Shown piece by piece: positions 27,545 through 35,799 of a stretch of DNA of 64,000 nucleotides; the stretch's first letter is position 1; every line of letters begins with the position of its first letter. Location of the stretch: assembly GCF_900101505.1 (NCBI RefSeq), contig NZ_FMZI01000001.1:310001-374000 (forward strand). Direction: 5' to 3'. The notes below the pieces were generated by a model. That model had not been told where the DNA came from. It saw only the letters and a list, made by a program, of their open reading frames with translations, and did no database searches. Origin of the DNA: Antarctobacter albus. GTDB lineage: Bacteria; Pseudomonadota; Alphaproteobacteria; Rhodobacterales; Rhodobacteraceae. The position numbers and the translations under genes are program-made.

Positions 27545-28449
27545 CAGGCCAGGTCCCTTGCCGACAGGCTGTGCCAGTGTCCCATGCGAGCGCGAAACCA
27601 TGTTCTTTGGCGCTTGGCGAATTGCCGGGTGAGGATGGTGGCGCGTTCCTTGGCCGCTGCCAGCGTCATGTCCCCGTCGAGATACGCCATGAGTTCCGCC
27701 GCGCCGATGGCCTTGGCCGAGGGGCGGTCGGGGCTCCACCCGGGGCGGTTGGCGCGCGCCTCGTCCAGCGCTCCTGCGTCGATCATCTGGTCAAATCGGC
27801 GCGCGATGCGCGGTGTCAGCCAATCCTTCGGGGCCTCCACGACGAAGGCATTGGCCTGGTCGAGCGGCAGCAGGGGCGGCGGCGTTTCTGCCTGCCAGTC
27901 GGCCAACCCGCGTCCGGTGGCGCGCAGCACCTCCCAGGCGCGGGCCACGCGCGCGGGATTGTCGAGGTCGATCCGCGCGGCGGTTCGCTCGTCCAGATCC
28001 GCGATCATGGCCTGCAGGCCCCGGTCCGCCAGCATGGCCTCGCCTTCGGCCCTGACTTGCGGCGGGGTCGGCGGGATTTCTGCCAGCCCTTCGGTGAGCG
28101 CGGTCAGGTACAGCCCAGTGCCGCCGGTGAAAATCGGCCGTTCGGGAGCGTTCAGAAAAGTAGCCGCCTCTCGCAGCCATTCGCCCACGCTATAGGCATG
28201 ATCGCCGGGGACGTGGCCATATAGTGCGTGCGGCGCGCGGGCCTCGTCCTCGGCCGAGGGGCGTGCGGTCAGTACCCGCCAGTCCGAAAACACCTGGATC
28301 GCGTCGGCATTGACGATGATTCCGCCCTGACGTTCGGCAATGGCCAGGGCCAGCGCTGACTTTCCGCTGGCGGTCGGACCGGCGATCAGCACAGGGCGAT
28401 CCGGCACGCAGGCCGCGAGGCATGCCTCGATTGCCGATTTGTCACGCAT
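27544..28449 (-). CDS. miaA: tRNA dimethylallyltransferase
   Basis: 301 residues from the ATG at 28449 ([20 protein letters not shown]). P-loop GPTASGKS at residues 24-31, then [20 protein letters not shown] (the substrate-contacting D-A-x-Q-V-Y-like motif, here with Phe), [14 protein letters not shown], and the C-terminal [14 protein letters not shown]. It adds a dimethylallyl group to A37 of tRNAs reading UNN codons. The gene ends with TGATG overlapping the AraC regulator. It is divergent from pyrH, with 109 bases between the start codons. Confidence 0.93.
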   Translation of the reverse strand: MRDKSAIEACLAACVPDRPVLIAGPTASGKSALALAIAERQGGIIVNADAIQVFSDWRVLTARPSAEDEARAPHALYGHVPGDHAYSVGEWLREAATFLNAPERPIFTGGTGLYLTALTEGLAEIPPTPPQVRAEGEAMLADRGLQAMIADLDERTAARIDLDNPARVARAWEVLRATGRGLADWQAETPPPLLPLDQANAFVVEAPKDWLTPRIARRFDQMIDAGALDEARANRPGWSPDRPSAKAIGAAELMAYLDGDMTLAAAKERATILTRQFAKRQRTWFRARMGHWHSLSARDLA

Positions 28450-28558
28450 TGGGTTGCCTGTCCCGGTCCTGCCCGGCAGTGCCGCTGGGCCATTGCAGCC
28501 CGAGCGGTTTTCCGCCACATATGCGCGCGATCATATCCCCGCCACGACGGAGCGCAAC

Positions 28559-29335
28559 ATGACCGAAGCCGGCACCCCGCAAACCACTTTCAAACGCGTG
28601 ATGCTCAAGATTTCGGGGGAGGCGCTCATGGGGGACCAGGGCTTTGGCCTGCACCCGCCGACCGTTCAGCGCATCGCCAAGGAAGTGCAGGCGGTCCAGG
28701 AACTGGGCGTCGAGATCTGCATGGTGATCGGGGGTGGCAACATCTTTCGCGGGCTGGCAGGCAGCGCGCAGGGGATGGAGCGCACCACCGCCGATTACAT
28801 GGGCATGCTGGCCACGGTGATGAACGCGCTGGCGATGCAGTCGGCGCTGGAGGGCCTGGGCGTCTTCACACGGGTCATCAGCGCCATCCGCATGGACGAG
28901 GTGGCGGAACCTTACATCCGTCGCCGCGCAGTGCGCCACCTGGAGAAGAAGCGGGTCTGCATCTTTGCCGCCGGCACGGGCAACCCCTATTTCACCACCG
29001 ATACCGCCGCTGCGCTGCGGGCCAATGAAATGGCCTGCGAGGCGATCATCATGGGCAAGAACGGCACCGACGGTGTCTATGACATGGACCCGCGCCAGCA
29101 CCCCGAGGCCAAGCGCTATGACGAGGTGACCTTTGACGAGGTCCTGTCGAAGAACCTCAAGGTCATGGACGCCTCGGCCATCGCGCTGGCACGGGACAAC
29201 AACATGCCGATCATCGTCTTTTCGCTGGATGAGCCGGGCGGCTTTCGCGGCATCCTGGCCGGGCAGGGGACCTGCACCCGGGTGGTCGAGAAACCCTCGG
29301 CCCGCCCGGACATCCCGGGTCCGTCTCCGGCCTGA
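28559..29335 (+). CDS. pyrH: Uridylate kinase
   Basis: 258 residues from ATG 28559 ([25 protein letters not shown]); the open frame upstream overlaps the miaA 5' end and is ignored. Amino-acid kinase fold motifs: [44 protein letters not shown], and [19 protein letters not shown]. It phosphorylates UMP to UDP and is usually allosterically controlled by GTP and UTP. In many bacteria pyrH directly precedes frr; here a regulator gene on the opposite strand separates them. Confidence 0.95.
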   Translation: MTEAGTPQTTFKRVMLKISGEALMGDQGFGLHPPTVQRIAKEVQAVQELGVEICMVIGGGNIFRGLAGSAQGMERTTADYMGMLATVMNALAMQSALEGLGVFTRVISAIRMDEVAEPYIRRRAVRHLEKKRVCIFAAGTGNPYFTTDTAAALRANEMACEAIIMGKNGTDGVYDMDPRQHPEAKRYDEVTFDEVLSKNLKVMDASAIALARDNNMPIIVFSLDEPGGFRGILAGQGTCTRVVEKPSARPDIPGPSPA

Positions 29336-29350
29336 AGGCGCAACAGGGTC

Positions 29351-30313
29351 TCAACGGCGCGTCGCGGCATGTTCGCTTTCGGTGCGCGCCACGCCGCTGT
29401 GTCGGGGCCTGCGAGGCGGTGCGCCAAATCTTGCGTGGTAGCTGCGGGTGAAGGCCGACGGAGAGGCGAAACCGGCGGCCCTGGCGATTTCCGAGACGGG
29501 TAGCGTGGTTTCCGAGACAAGCTGTTCCGCCCGCGCCAGCCGCAGGTCCAGGTAGATCTGCGCCGGCGTCCGGTTCAGACCCTTGCGACAGCGCAGGCGC
29601 AATTGCTTGGGGCTGAGCCCCAGTTCCGTGGCGACCTTCTCGACGGCGATCGGCGCCTCGATCCGGGCGGCCATGATGGATTGCATCCGTTCCAGCAATG
29701 GATCGGCGGTGATCGCCATGCGCTGACAGCGGCCCGCGTCGCGCATACGCCCATGAGCCAGCGCCTCTGCCGTGTCGGCTGCGAGCGCAGGTCCCTGCGC
29801 CCGCGCGATCCAGGCCGTCAACGCATCCGCCACCGCCAATCCGCCCGCCGTCGTCAGGCGCTGTCGGTCAAGGGCAAAAGGTGCCCGGCTGAGCGCGATA
29901 CGTTTGACGTTCTCTGGCAATTCGGCCGGGGCGCTGTCGGGCAGGACGGCCTCTCGACCATCGAGGAACCCCAGGCGGGCAAGGATCGTGCCGCCCGTGT
30001 CCAATCCGCCCAGGGTCGCCCCGGCGGCATCCGCCCTTAAAAGAAAGGCACGCAATCCCATCGGCAGTGCGGTCAGGGGCGCCTCACCTGCGCAGAGCAG
30101 CACAAGGTCGAACCCCTGCGCCCCGTGCCAGTGGGGCAGCGCGCCGGCCACCTGTGTCCCGTCACGATCGGTCACCGCCGCGCCGTTGACCGTCCGGACC
30201 GTCAGAGTGAACAGGCGCTGTTCGGCCTGCGCATTGGCAAGGCGCAGCACTTCGCGCACCAGCGACAGGGCCAGCATCGGGAAACCGGGAAAAAGGATGA
30301 GACAAACGTGCAT
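29351..30313 (-). CDS. GlxA-like transcriptional regulator (DJ-1/PfpI domain plus AraC HTH)
   Basis: 320 residues from the ATG at 30313 ([19 protein letters not shown]); an ATG at 30352 is possible. The N-terminal ~190 residues match the class I glutamine amidotransferase-like domain of GlxA-type regulators ([19 protein letters not shown] is typical); the usual nucleophile Cys region reads [10 protein letters not shown]. The C-terminus has an AraC double helix-turn-helix ([40 protein letters not shown]). In Rhodobacterales, relatives such as GbdR/CdhR control glycine betaine, carnitine and dimethylglycine catabolism, which would suit the two FAD/GcvT enzymes elsewhere in the window. That link is an inference. 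Confidence 0.82.
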   Translation of the reverse strand: MHVCLILFPGFPMLALSLVREVLRLANAQAEQRLFTLTVRTVNGAAVTDRDGTQVAGALPHWHGAQGFDLVLLCAGEAPLTALPMGLRAFLLRADAAGATLGGLDTGGTILARLGFLDGREAVLPDSAPAELPENVKRIALSRAPFALDRQRLTTAGGLAVADALTAWIARAQGPALAADTAEALAHGRMRDAGRCQRMAITADPLLERMQSIMAARIEAPIAVEKVATELGLSPKQLRLRCRKGLNRTPAQIYLDLRLARAEQLVSETTLPVSEIARAAGFASPSAFTRSYHARFGAPPRRPRHSGVARTESEHAATRR

Positions 30314-30573
30314 GTCGCGTGTTCCGTGGGGCTGTGCCCCGGTTTCTGCCATGTGCCGGGTTAAGGAAGGGTTTGCCGGACCGCATCCCGCGGGGCATTT
30401 CCTGCACGAAAACGGACCGCGCGTGTATGATGGGGGCCTTGCCGTGGCCATCGGTGCCGGACCGTGGGCAGGGCAACGGTTGCACGTTCTCTGGTCAAGG
30501 CCGATTGATCTGCGCTAAAGGTCAGGCTAACCAGTGTTTCCCGAGCACAGCTGCATCAACGAGGGGCCTCCGA

Positions 30574-31137
30574 ATGTCCGAAGACTTCGAACTCGATACC
30601 GACGATCTCACGCGCCGCATGGACGGCAGCATGTCCAACCTGCGCACCGAATTCGCCTCGTTGCGGACCGGGCGCGCATCGGCGTCGATGCTGGAGCCGG
30701 TGCAGGTTGAGGCCTATGGCCAGATGACGCCGATCAACCAGGTCGGCACCGTCAACGTTCCCGAACCGCGGATGGTGACGATCAACGTCTGGGACAAGGG
30801 GCTTGTGGGCAAGGTGGAAAAGGCGATCCGCGAGTCGGGCCTTGGCATCAACCCGCAGCTGAACGGCACCATCATCATGCTGCCGATCCCCGAGCTGAAC
30901 GAGGAACGCCGCAAGGAACTGACCAAGGTGGCCGCGCAATATGCAGAACATGCCCGTGTCGCGATCCGCAACGTGCGCCGCGACGGCATGGACAAGATCA
31001 AGAAGGCCAAGGCCGACGGCATGTCCGAGGATGACCAGAAGCTCTGGGAGGCCGAGGTGCAGGATCTGACCGATACCTACATCAAGAAGGTCGACGAGGC
31101 GCTGGAGACCAAGCAAGAAGAAATCATGCAGGTTTGA
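30574..31137 (+). CDS. frr: Ribosome recycling factor
   Basis: 187 residues from ATG 30574 ([19 protein letters not shown]). Family motifs: [67 protein letters not shown], and [16 protein letters not shown]. It splits post-termination ribosomes with EF-G. It opens the long envelope-biogenesis run. Its stop codon lies inside the first arm of a branched inverted-repeat structure (31133-31193). Confidence 0.96.
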   Translation: MSEDFELDTDDLTRRMDGSMSNLRTEFASLRTGRASASMLEPVQVEAYGQMTPINQVGTVNVPEPRMVTINVWDKGLVGKVEKAIRESGLGINPQLNGTIIMLPIPELNEERRKELTKVAAQYAEHARVAIRNVRRDGMDKIKKAKADGMSEDDQKLWEAEVQDLTDTYIKKVDEALETKQEEIMQV

Positions 31138-31227
31138 CCGCCGCACCTCGCGCAGCGAGGCGAAACCTCCAGTGGAGGTTTCGGGCGGTCAAAGGGCGGA
31201 GCCCCGGAAAGACCGCCGCACCTCGCG
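31133..31227 (+). repeat. Branched inverted-repeat element at the 3' end of frr
   Basis: Outer stem TTTGACCGCC (31133-31142) / GGCGGTCAAA (31184-31193) includes the frr stop codon. Inside it lie two hairpins: CCTCGC-GCA-GCGAGG (31146-31160) and an 11-bp palindrome (31161-31183). The 17-base start GACCGCCGCACCTCGCG (31136-31152) recurs at 31211-31227. No T-run follows, so this looks REP-like or a processing/stabilising structure rather than a standard terminator. Confidence 0.7.
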
Positions 31228-31428
31228 GGGGCGGGCGCCCGGGTTGACGCGTCCGCGCGCACTACCGAATTTCGGCGGCATCGTCTTGCCTGTGGCCCGC
31301 TGTTGCCACAGTGGTGCCTTTTCCATCGCGCAGAACTGGATTAGTCAGCCGCCGATATCTTTGCTTTGGATCGGCCGCCGGGATGATCTATGAGTAGGAC
31401 CGCGCATTTCGCCTTGGAAGGGAATTTG

Positions 31429-32154
31429 ATGGCCAGACCGATGCTCGAGACCCTGGGACCCAGGCATGTGGCCATCATCATGGATGGCAACGGCCGCTGG
31501 GCGACCATGCGGGGCCGTCCGCGCCTGTTCGGCCACCATGCCGGCGCCCGCCGCGTGCGCGAGGTGGTCGAGGCCTGCCCGGATTACGGTGTGAAATACC
31601 TGACCATCTTTGCCTTCTCGACCGAGAACTGGAAACGCACCCAGGTCGAGGTCGCGGGCCTGATGAGCCTTTTCCGCCGCTACATCATGAAAGAGATGCA
31701 GGCCTTCGTGAAGGAAAACGTCCGCGTGCGCTTTATCGGTGACCGTCCCCGGCTGGACGCCAAGCTGCGTGCCCTGATGGACGAGGCCGAGGATTTCACC
31801 AAGCATTGCACCGGCGTGAACCTGACCATCGCGCTGAACTATGGCGGCCGGGACGAGGTCGCGCGCGCCGCGCAGCGCCTGGCAATGGACGTCAAGGAAG
31901 GCAAGCTGGACCCGGCCGAGATCGACGTGGAAACCCTGCCGCGTTACCTCGACACCCATGTTCTGCCCGACCCCGACCTTGTGATCCGAACCAGCGGCGA
32001 GGCGCGTATTTCCAACTTCCTTCTCTGGCAGTCGGCCTATGCCGAGTACGAATTCATCGACACACTCTGGCCGGATTTCACGCCCGAGGAACTGGGCCGC
32101 CTCTGCGCCGCCTTCGGCGGGCGCGACCGGCGATACGGTGCCGTGAAGGCATGA
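31429..32154 (+). CDS. uppS: Undecaprenyl diphosphate synthase
   Basis: 241 residues from the ATG at 31429, chosen for the RBS GGAAGGGAA eight bases upstream (an ATG at 31390 is in frame). Catalytic Asp19 in IIMDGNGRWA, then GHHAGARRVREVV, YLTIFAFSTENWKR, NLTIALNYGGRDEV, and the C-terminal RTSGEARISNFLLWQSAYAE with the second substrate Arg and Glu. It makes the C55 lipid carrier for peptidoglycan and O-antigen by cis-condensation of isopentenyl-PP. The stop overlaps cdsA by 4 bases (ATGA). Confidence 0.95.
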   Translation: MARPMLETLGPRHVAIIMDGNGRWATMRGRPRLFGHHAGARRVREVVEACPDYGVKYLTIFAFSTENWKRTQVEVAGLMSLFRRYIMKEMQAFVKENVRVRFIGDRPRLDAKLRALMDEAEDFTKHCTGVNLTIALNYGGRDEVARAAQRLAMDVKEGKLDPAEIDVETLPRYLDTHVLPDPDLVIRTSGEARISNFLLWQSAYAEYEFIDTLWPDFTPEELGRLCAAFGGRDRRYGAVKA

Positions 32155-32936
32155 GCAAGCCGCGTTGGGACGACCTGGCGCCGCGGCTGATCTCTGCCGC
32201 GGCCATGATTGCCATCGGCGCCACCGCGGTCTGGCTGGGCGGCATCTGGTTCCACCTGCTGATCGCGGTGATCTGCGGCGGCATGGTCTGGGAACTGGTG
32301 CATCTCTGTGATCGCGGGCGGGTGCGCAGCCGGAACATCCTGGCCGCCGCCGCGTTTGTAGTTGCCCTTGTGGCCATCGAACTGCCGCCTGCCTTCGCGT
32401 TGCCTCTGCTGATGCTGCCCTCGATGCTGGGCTTTTCGCGGATGGAGCAGGGCGGCGTCACCTACGCGGTCTTTACCGCGCTGATCCTGCTGGCGGGCTA
32501 TGCCATGATGGATCTACGTGACGCATTCGGCCTGGTCTGGATGCTCTGGCTGATGGTCGTCGTTGTGGTGACGGATGTTGCGGGCTATTTCGCGGGCCGC
32601 ACCTTTGGCGGGCCCAAGTTCTGGCCGCGCGTCAGCCCGTCCAAGACATGGTCCGGCACGGTTGCGGGCTGGATCGGCGCGGCGGTGGTCGGTCTGGTCT
32701 TTGCCGGGCTGACACAGGCGGGCATGGGGCTGATCGGCGTGTCCATAGCGGTCAGCATGGCGTCGCAGATCGGGGACATCGCCGAAAGCGCAATCAAGCG
32801 GCGTGCGGGCGTCAAGGACAGCTCGAACCTGCTGCCCGGACACGGCGGATTGCTGGACCGTTTCGACGGCATGCTGGGTGCGGCGGTCTTCATCGTGATC
32901 GCGGGGCAGGTCACAGGGTTTCCGGGGGCACTATGA
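32151..32936 (+). CDS. cdsA: Phosphatidate cytidylyltransferase
   Basis: 261 residues, about seven membrane helices. The signature block at the C-terminus reads VSPSKTWSGTVAG ... IGDIAESAIKRRAGVKDSSNLLPGHGGLLDRFDG (in pieces), with the metal-binding Asp residues. It forms CDP-diacylglycerol, the branch point for all phospholipids. ATGA overlaps at both ends (with uppS and dxr) show tight translational coupling. Confidence 0.94.
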   Translation: MSKPRWDDLAPRLISAAAMIAIGATAVWLGGIWFHLLIAVICGGMVWELVHLCDRGRVRSRNILAAAAFVVALVAIELPPAFALPLLMLPSMLGFSRMEQGGVTYAVFTALILLAGYAMMDLRDAFGLVWMLWLMVVVVVTDVAGYFAGRTFGGPKFWPRVSPSKTWSGTVAGWIGAAVVGLVFAGLTQAGMGLIGVSIAVSMASQIGDIAESAIKRRAGVKDSSNLLPGHGGLLDRFDGMLGAAVFIVIAGQVTGFPGAL

Positions 32937-34126
32937 CCGTGGGCGACAGGCGCAGGGTTTCGATCTTTGGCGCGACCGGGTCGATCGGGCAGAACACCAT
33001 CGACCTGATCGCACGCGACCGGGACGCGTATGAGGTCGTCGCGCTGACCGGCGGGGCCAATGTCGCCCAACTGGCGCGCGATGCGCGGATGCTGGGGGCG
33101 CAGGTCGCCGTGACTGCCCATGAGGACCGGCTGGAGGACCTGCGCGCGGCGCTTGCGGGGTCCGAAGTCCAAGCGGCGGCGGGACGGTCCGCCCTGATCG
33201 AGGCGGCCACGCGGCCCGCCGACTGGGTCATGTCCGCCATCGTCGGCGCTGCCGGGCTGGAACCGGGGCTGCGGGCGCTGGAACAGGGGGCGACGCTGGC
33301 GCTGGCCAACAAGGAAAGCATGGTCTGCGCCGGGCCGTTGATGCTGCGCACGGCGCAGGAAAACGGGGCGCAGCTGCTGCCGGTGGACAGCGAACATTCC
33401 GCCGTCTTCCAGGCCCTGATCGGCGAGGACCTGAGCGCTGTCGAACGGGTCATCATAACCGCCTCGGGCGGTGCGTTTCGCGACTGGCCGCTCGAAGACT
33501 TGGACAAGGCCACGCCGCAGCAGGCGGCCACGCATCCCAACTGGGCGATGGGGCAACGGATCACCATCGACAGCGCCTCGATGTTCAACAAGGCGTTGGA
33601 GCTGATTGAAACGCGGGAATTTTTCGGCCTCGATCCCGAGAAGATCGAAACCGTCGTGCACCCGGAATCCATGATCCACGCACTTGTCGGGTTCAACGAC
33701 GGGGCGCTGATGGCCCATGTCGGACCGCCGGACATGCGTCATGCCATCGGCTTTGCGCTCAACCATCCGGCGCGTAAGACGCTGCCCGTGGAGCGGCTGG
33801 ACCTGGTCAAGCTGGGGCAACTGACCTTCTGTGCGCCTTGCGAGACGCGCTGGCCCGCGCTGCGGCTGGCGCGCGAGGTGATGCAGGCCGGGGGGCTCAT
33901 GGGCGCGGTCTTTAACGCGGCCAAGGAAACCGCGCTGGATGGTTTCATCGAGGGGCGCATTCCTTTCACCCGCATGGCGGGCGTTGTCGAAGAGGTCCTC
34001 ACCCGGCTTTCGTCCCAGGCGGGTCACAATGCTGCCGGTATTACTCTTGATAAGGTCAGCGAGGCAGACCATCTCGCACGGGCAGAGGCCCTTGCGGTCA
34101 TGCAAGACGAAACTTGGCAAGACTAG
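32933..34126 (+). CDS. dxr: 1-deoxy-D-xylulose 5-phosphate reductoisomerase
   Basis: 397 residues from the ATG at 32933 overlapping cdsA. NADPH-binding SIFGATGSIGQNT (residues ~10-22), LANKESMVCAG, metal-binding PVDSEHSAVFQAL, TASGGAFRDWPLE, and NWAMGQRITIDSASMFNKALELIE. It commits carbon to the MEP isoprenoid pathway, supplying the isopentenyl-PP used by UppS encoded two genes upstream. The short gap to rseP (20 bases to the preferred TTG start) keeps it in the same operon. Confidence 0.95.
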   Translation: MTVGDRRRVSIFGATGSIGQNTIDLIARDRDAYEVVALTGGANVAQLARDARMLGAQVAVTAHEDRLEDLRAALAGSEVQAAAGRSALIEAATRPADWVMSAIVGAAGLEPGLRALEQGATLALANKESMVCAGPLMLRTAQENGAQLLPVDSEHSAVFQALIGEDLSAVERVIITASGGAFRDWPLEDLDKATPQQAATHPNWAMGQRITIDSASMFNKALELIETREFFGLDPEKIETVVHPESMIHALVGFNDGALMAHVGPPDMRHAIGFALNHPARKTLPVERLDLVKLGQLTFCAPCETRWPALRLAREVMQAGGLMGAVFNAAKETALDGFIEGRIPFTRMAGVVEEVLTRLSSQAGHNAAGITLDKVSEADHLARAEALAVMQDETWQD

Positions 34127-34146
34127 ACATTGAGTGGAGTGGCAGT

Positions 34147-35487
34147 TTGGACCTGACGACCCTGATCCCGCAATTTGGCGGCGCGTTGTGGACCGTGATC
34201 TTTTTCGTGGTCGCGCTGTCGGTGATCATCGCGGTACATGAATACGGCCATTTCATCGTCGGCAAGAAGACGGGCATCTTTCCGGAGGTCTTCAGCCTGG
34301 GCTTCGGCCCGGTGCTCTGGTCGCGGGTCGACCGGGATGGCACCAAGTGGCAACTGGCGGCGATTCCCTTTGGTGGCTACGTCAAGTTCCGGGGCGATGC
34401 CAACGCCTCGGGCGGGGTCGATGCCGAGGCGATCGAGGGGCTGGACGAGGCCGAGATGCGTAGCACCATGTCCGGCGCACCGCTCTGGGCGCGGGCAGCC
34501 ACGGTGGCTGCCGGTCCGGTTTTCAACTTTGTCCTCTCCATCGCGATTTTCGCCGGGGTCCTGATGTTCCGGGGCGAGGTCATGGAACCGCTGACCGTGG
34601 GCGAGCTGCGGCCGCTGCCCGCCCAGCAGGAACTGCAGCCCGGCGACACGATCCTTGCTATCGCGGGGGCACCTCTGCCCGATGCCGCCGATGGCACGAT
34701 GAGCGCCTATTTCGACGCGCTGCCGCAGGAAGAACAGCTGGAATACACCGTGCGCCGCGACGGGCGCGAGATGATCGTCAGCGGCCCCTATACCTATCCG
34801 CCGCTGGCCACCCAGATCGCGCCGCGGTCTGCCGCCAGCGATGCGGGCCTTCGGGCAGGGGACGTGATCACCGAGGTCGATGGCACGCCGATCTACGCTT
34901 TTGCCGAGCTGAAAGAACGGGTCGAAGGCTCTGACGGGGCGACGCTGCAGCTGACGGTCTGGCGCGATGGCGAGTTCCTGGACAAGGAGATGACCCCGCG
35001 CCGGGTGGACGAACCGCAGCCTGACGGCGGATTCCAGACCTTTTACCGTATCGGGATCGTGGGCGGCGTCGCCTTTGAACCGGCGACTGAATCGGCAGGT
35101 TTCGGCAGCGCGCTGACGGGTGGCGTGGCACAGGTCGGCCGGATCATCGAAGGGTCGCTCTCGGGGTTGTGGCACATGGCCACTGGCGCGATCAGCACCT
35201 GCAACCTGTCGGGCCCCATCGGCATCGCCGAGACCAGCGGCGACATGGCAAGCCAGGGCACAACGAACTTTATCTGGTTCATCGCCGTGCTCAGCACCGC
35301 CGTGGGCCTGCTGAACCTCTTCCCGGTGCCGGTGCTGGACGGCGGTCACCTGGTGTTCTTCGCCTACGAGGCCGTCACGGGGCGTCCGCCCAGCGACCGC
35401 GCGCTCAAGGTGCTGATGTCGATCGGCCTGACGCTGGTGCTGGGCCTGATGGTCTTTGCCCTGTCGAACGACCTGTTCTGCCCCTGA
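34147..35487 (+). CDS. rseP: RIP metalloprotease RseP
   Basis: 446 residues from a TTG at 34147, preferred because GTGGAGTGG lies just upstream; a TTG at 34114 inside dxr is also in frame. Active-site HEYGH at residues 31-35, two PDZ domains (about 125-290), and the C-terminal NLFPVPVLDGGHL with the third zinc ligand. It performs intramembrane cleavage of anti-sigma factors in envelope stress and clears signal peptide remnants. Its place before bamA is the classic gene order. Confidence 0.93.
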   Translation: MDLTTLIPQFGGALWTVIFFVVALSVIIAVHEYGHFIVGKKTGIFPEVFSLGFGPVLWSRVDRDGTKWQLAAIPFGGYVKFRGDANASGGVDAEAIEGLDEAEMRSTMSGAPLWARAATVAAGPVFNFVLSIAIFAGVLMFRGEVMEPLTVGELRPLPAQQELQPGDTILAIAGAPLPDAADGTMSAYFDALPQEEQLEYTVRRDGREMIVSGPYTYPPLATQIAPRSAASDAGLRAGDVITEVDGTPIYAFAELKERVEGSDGATLQLTVWRDGEFLDKEMTPRRVDEPQPDGGFQTFYRIGIVGGVAFEPATESAGFGSALTGGVAQVGRIIEGSLSGLWHMATGAISTCNLSGPIGIAETSGDMASQGTTNFIWFIAVLSTAVGLLNLFPVPVLDGGHLVFFAYEAVTGRPPSDRALKVLMSIGLTLVLGLMVFALSNDLFCP

Positions 35488-35585
35488 CGGCGCGGGCCTG
35501 ACACGATCTTGGCAGGCATCTGCCCAACTCCTGCCTGAATCACCCGGTAGTGCTGTGCCTGCACACGCAACCGAGGACCGATTCC

Positions 35586-35717
35586 ATGACCGCGATCCAA
35601 GCCGGATACAGAAGCATGAGCCTGCTGGTCACCATAAACTGGGACCGCTTGCTGTATATCTGCACCATCGTCTTCGCCTTGTTTTTCGGGGGCTGGCTGG
35701 GGGCCGTCCTGCACTAG
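35586..35717 (+). CDS. Small single-span membrane protein, 43 residues
   Basis: ATG 35586, TAG at 35715-35717. The product begins MTAIQAGYRSMSLLVTINWD; after an RLLY link comes a hydrophobic helix, ICTIVFALFFGGWLGAVLH (residues ~24-43). An in-frame ATG at residue 11 could be the start instead. It occupies most of the 312 bases between rseP and bamA, which otherwise hold no gene. Codon use is ordinary for the region. It is a candidate on length, helix and position only, and function is unknown. Confidence 0.45.
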   Translation: MTAIQAGYRSMSLLVTINWDRLLYICTIVFALFFGGWLGAVLH

Positions 35718-35799
35718 TCGCTGACAGGCGACAGTTCCTCAAATTCGCGACCCCGAGCTTTTGACAAGTACGGGCATTCCCGATACTCACGACTCCGGG

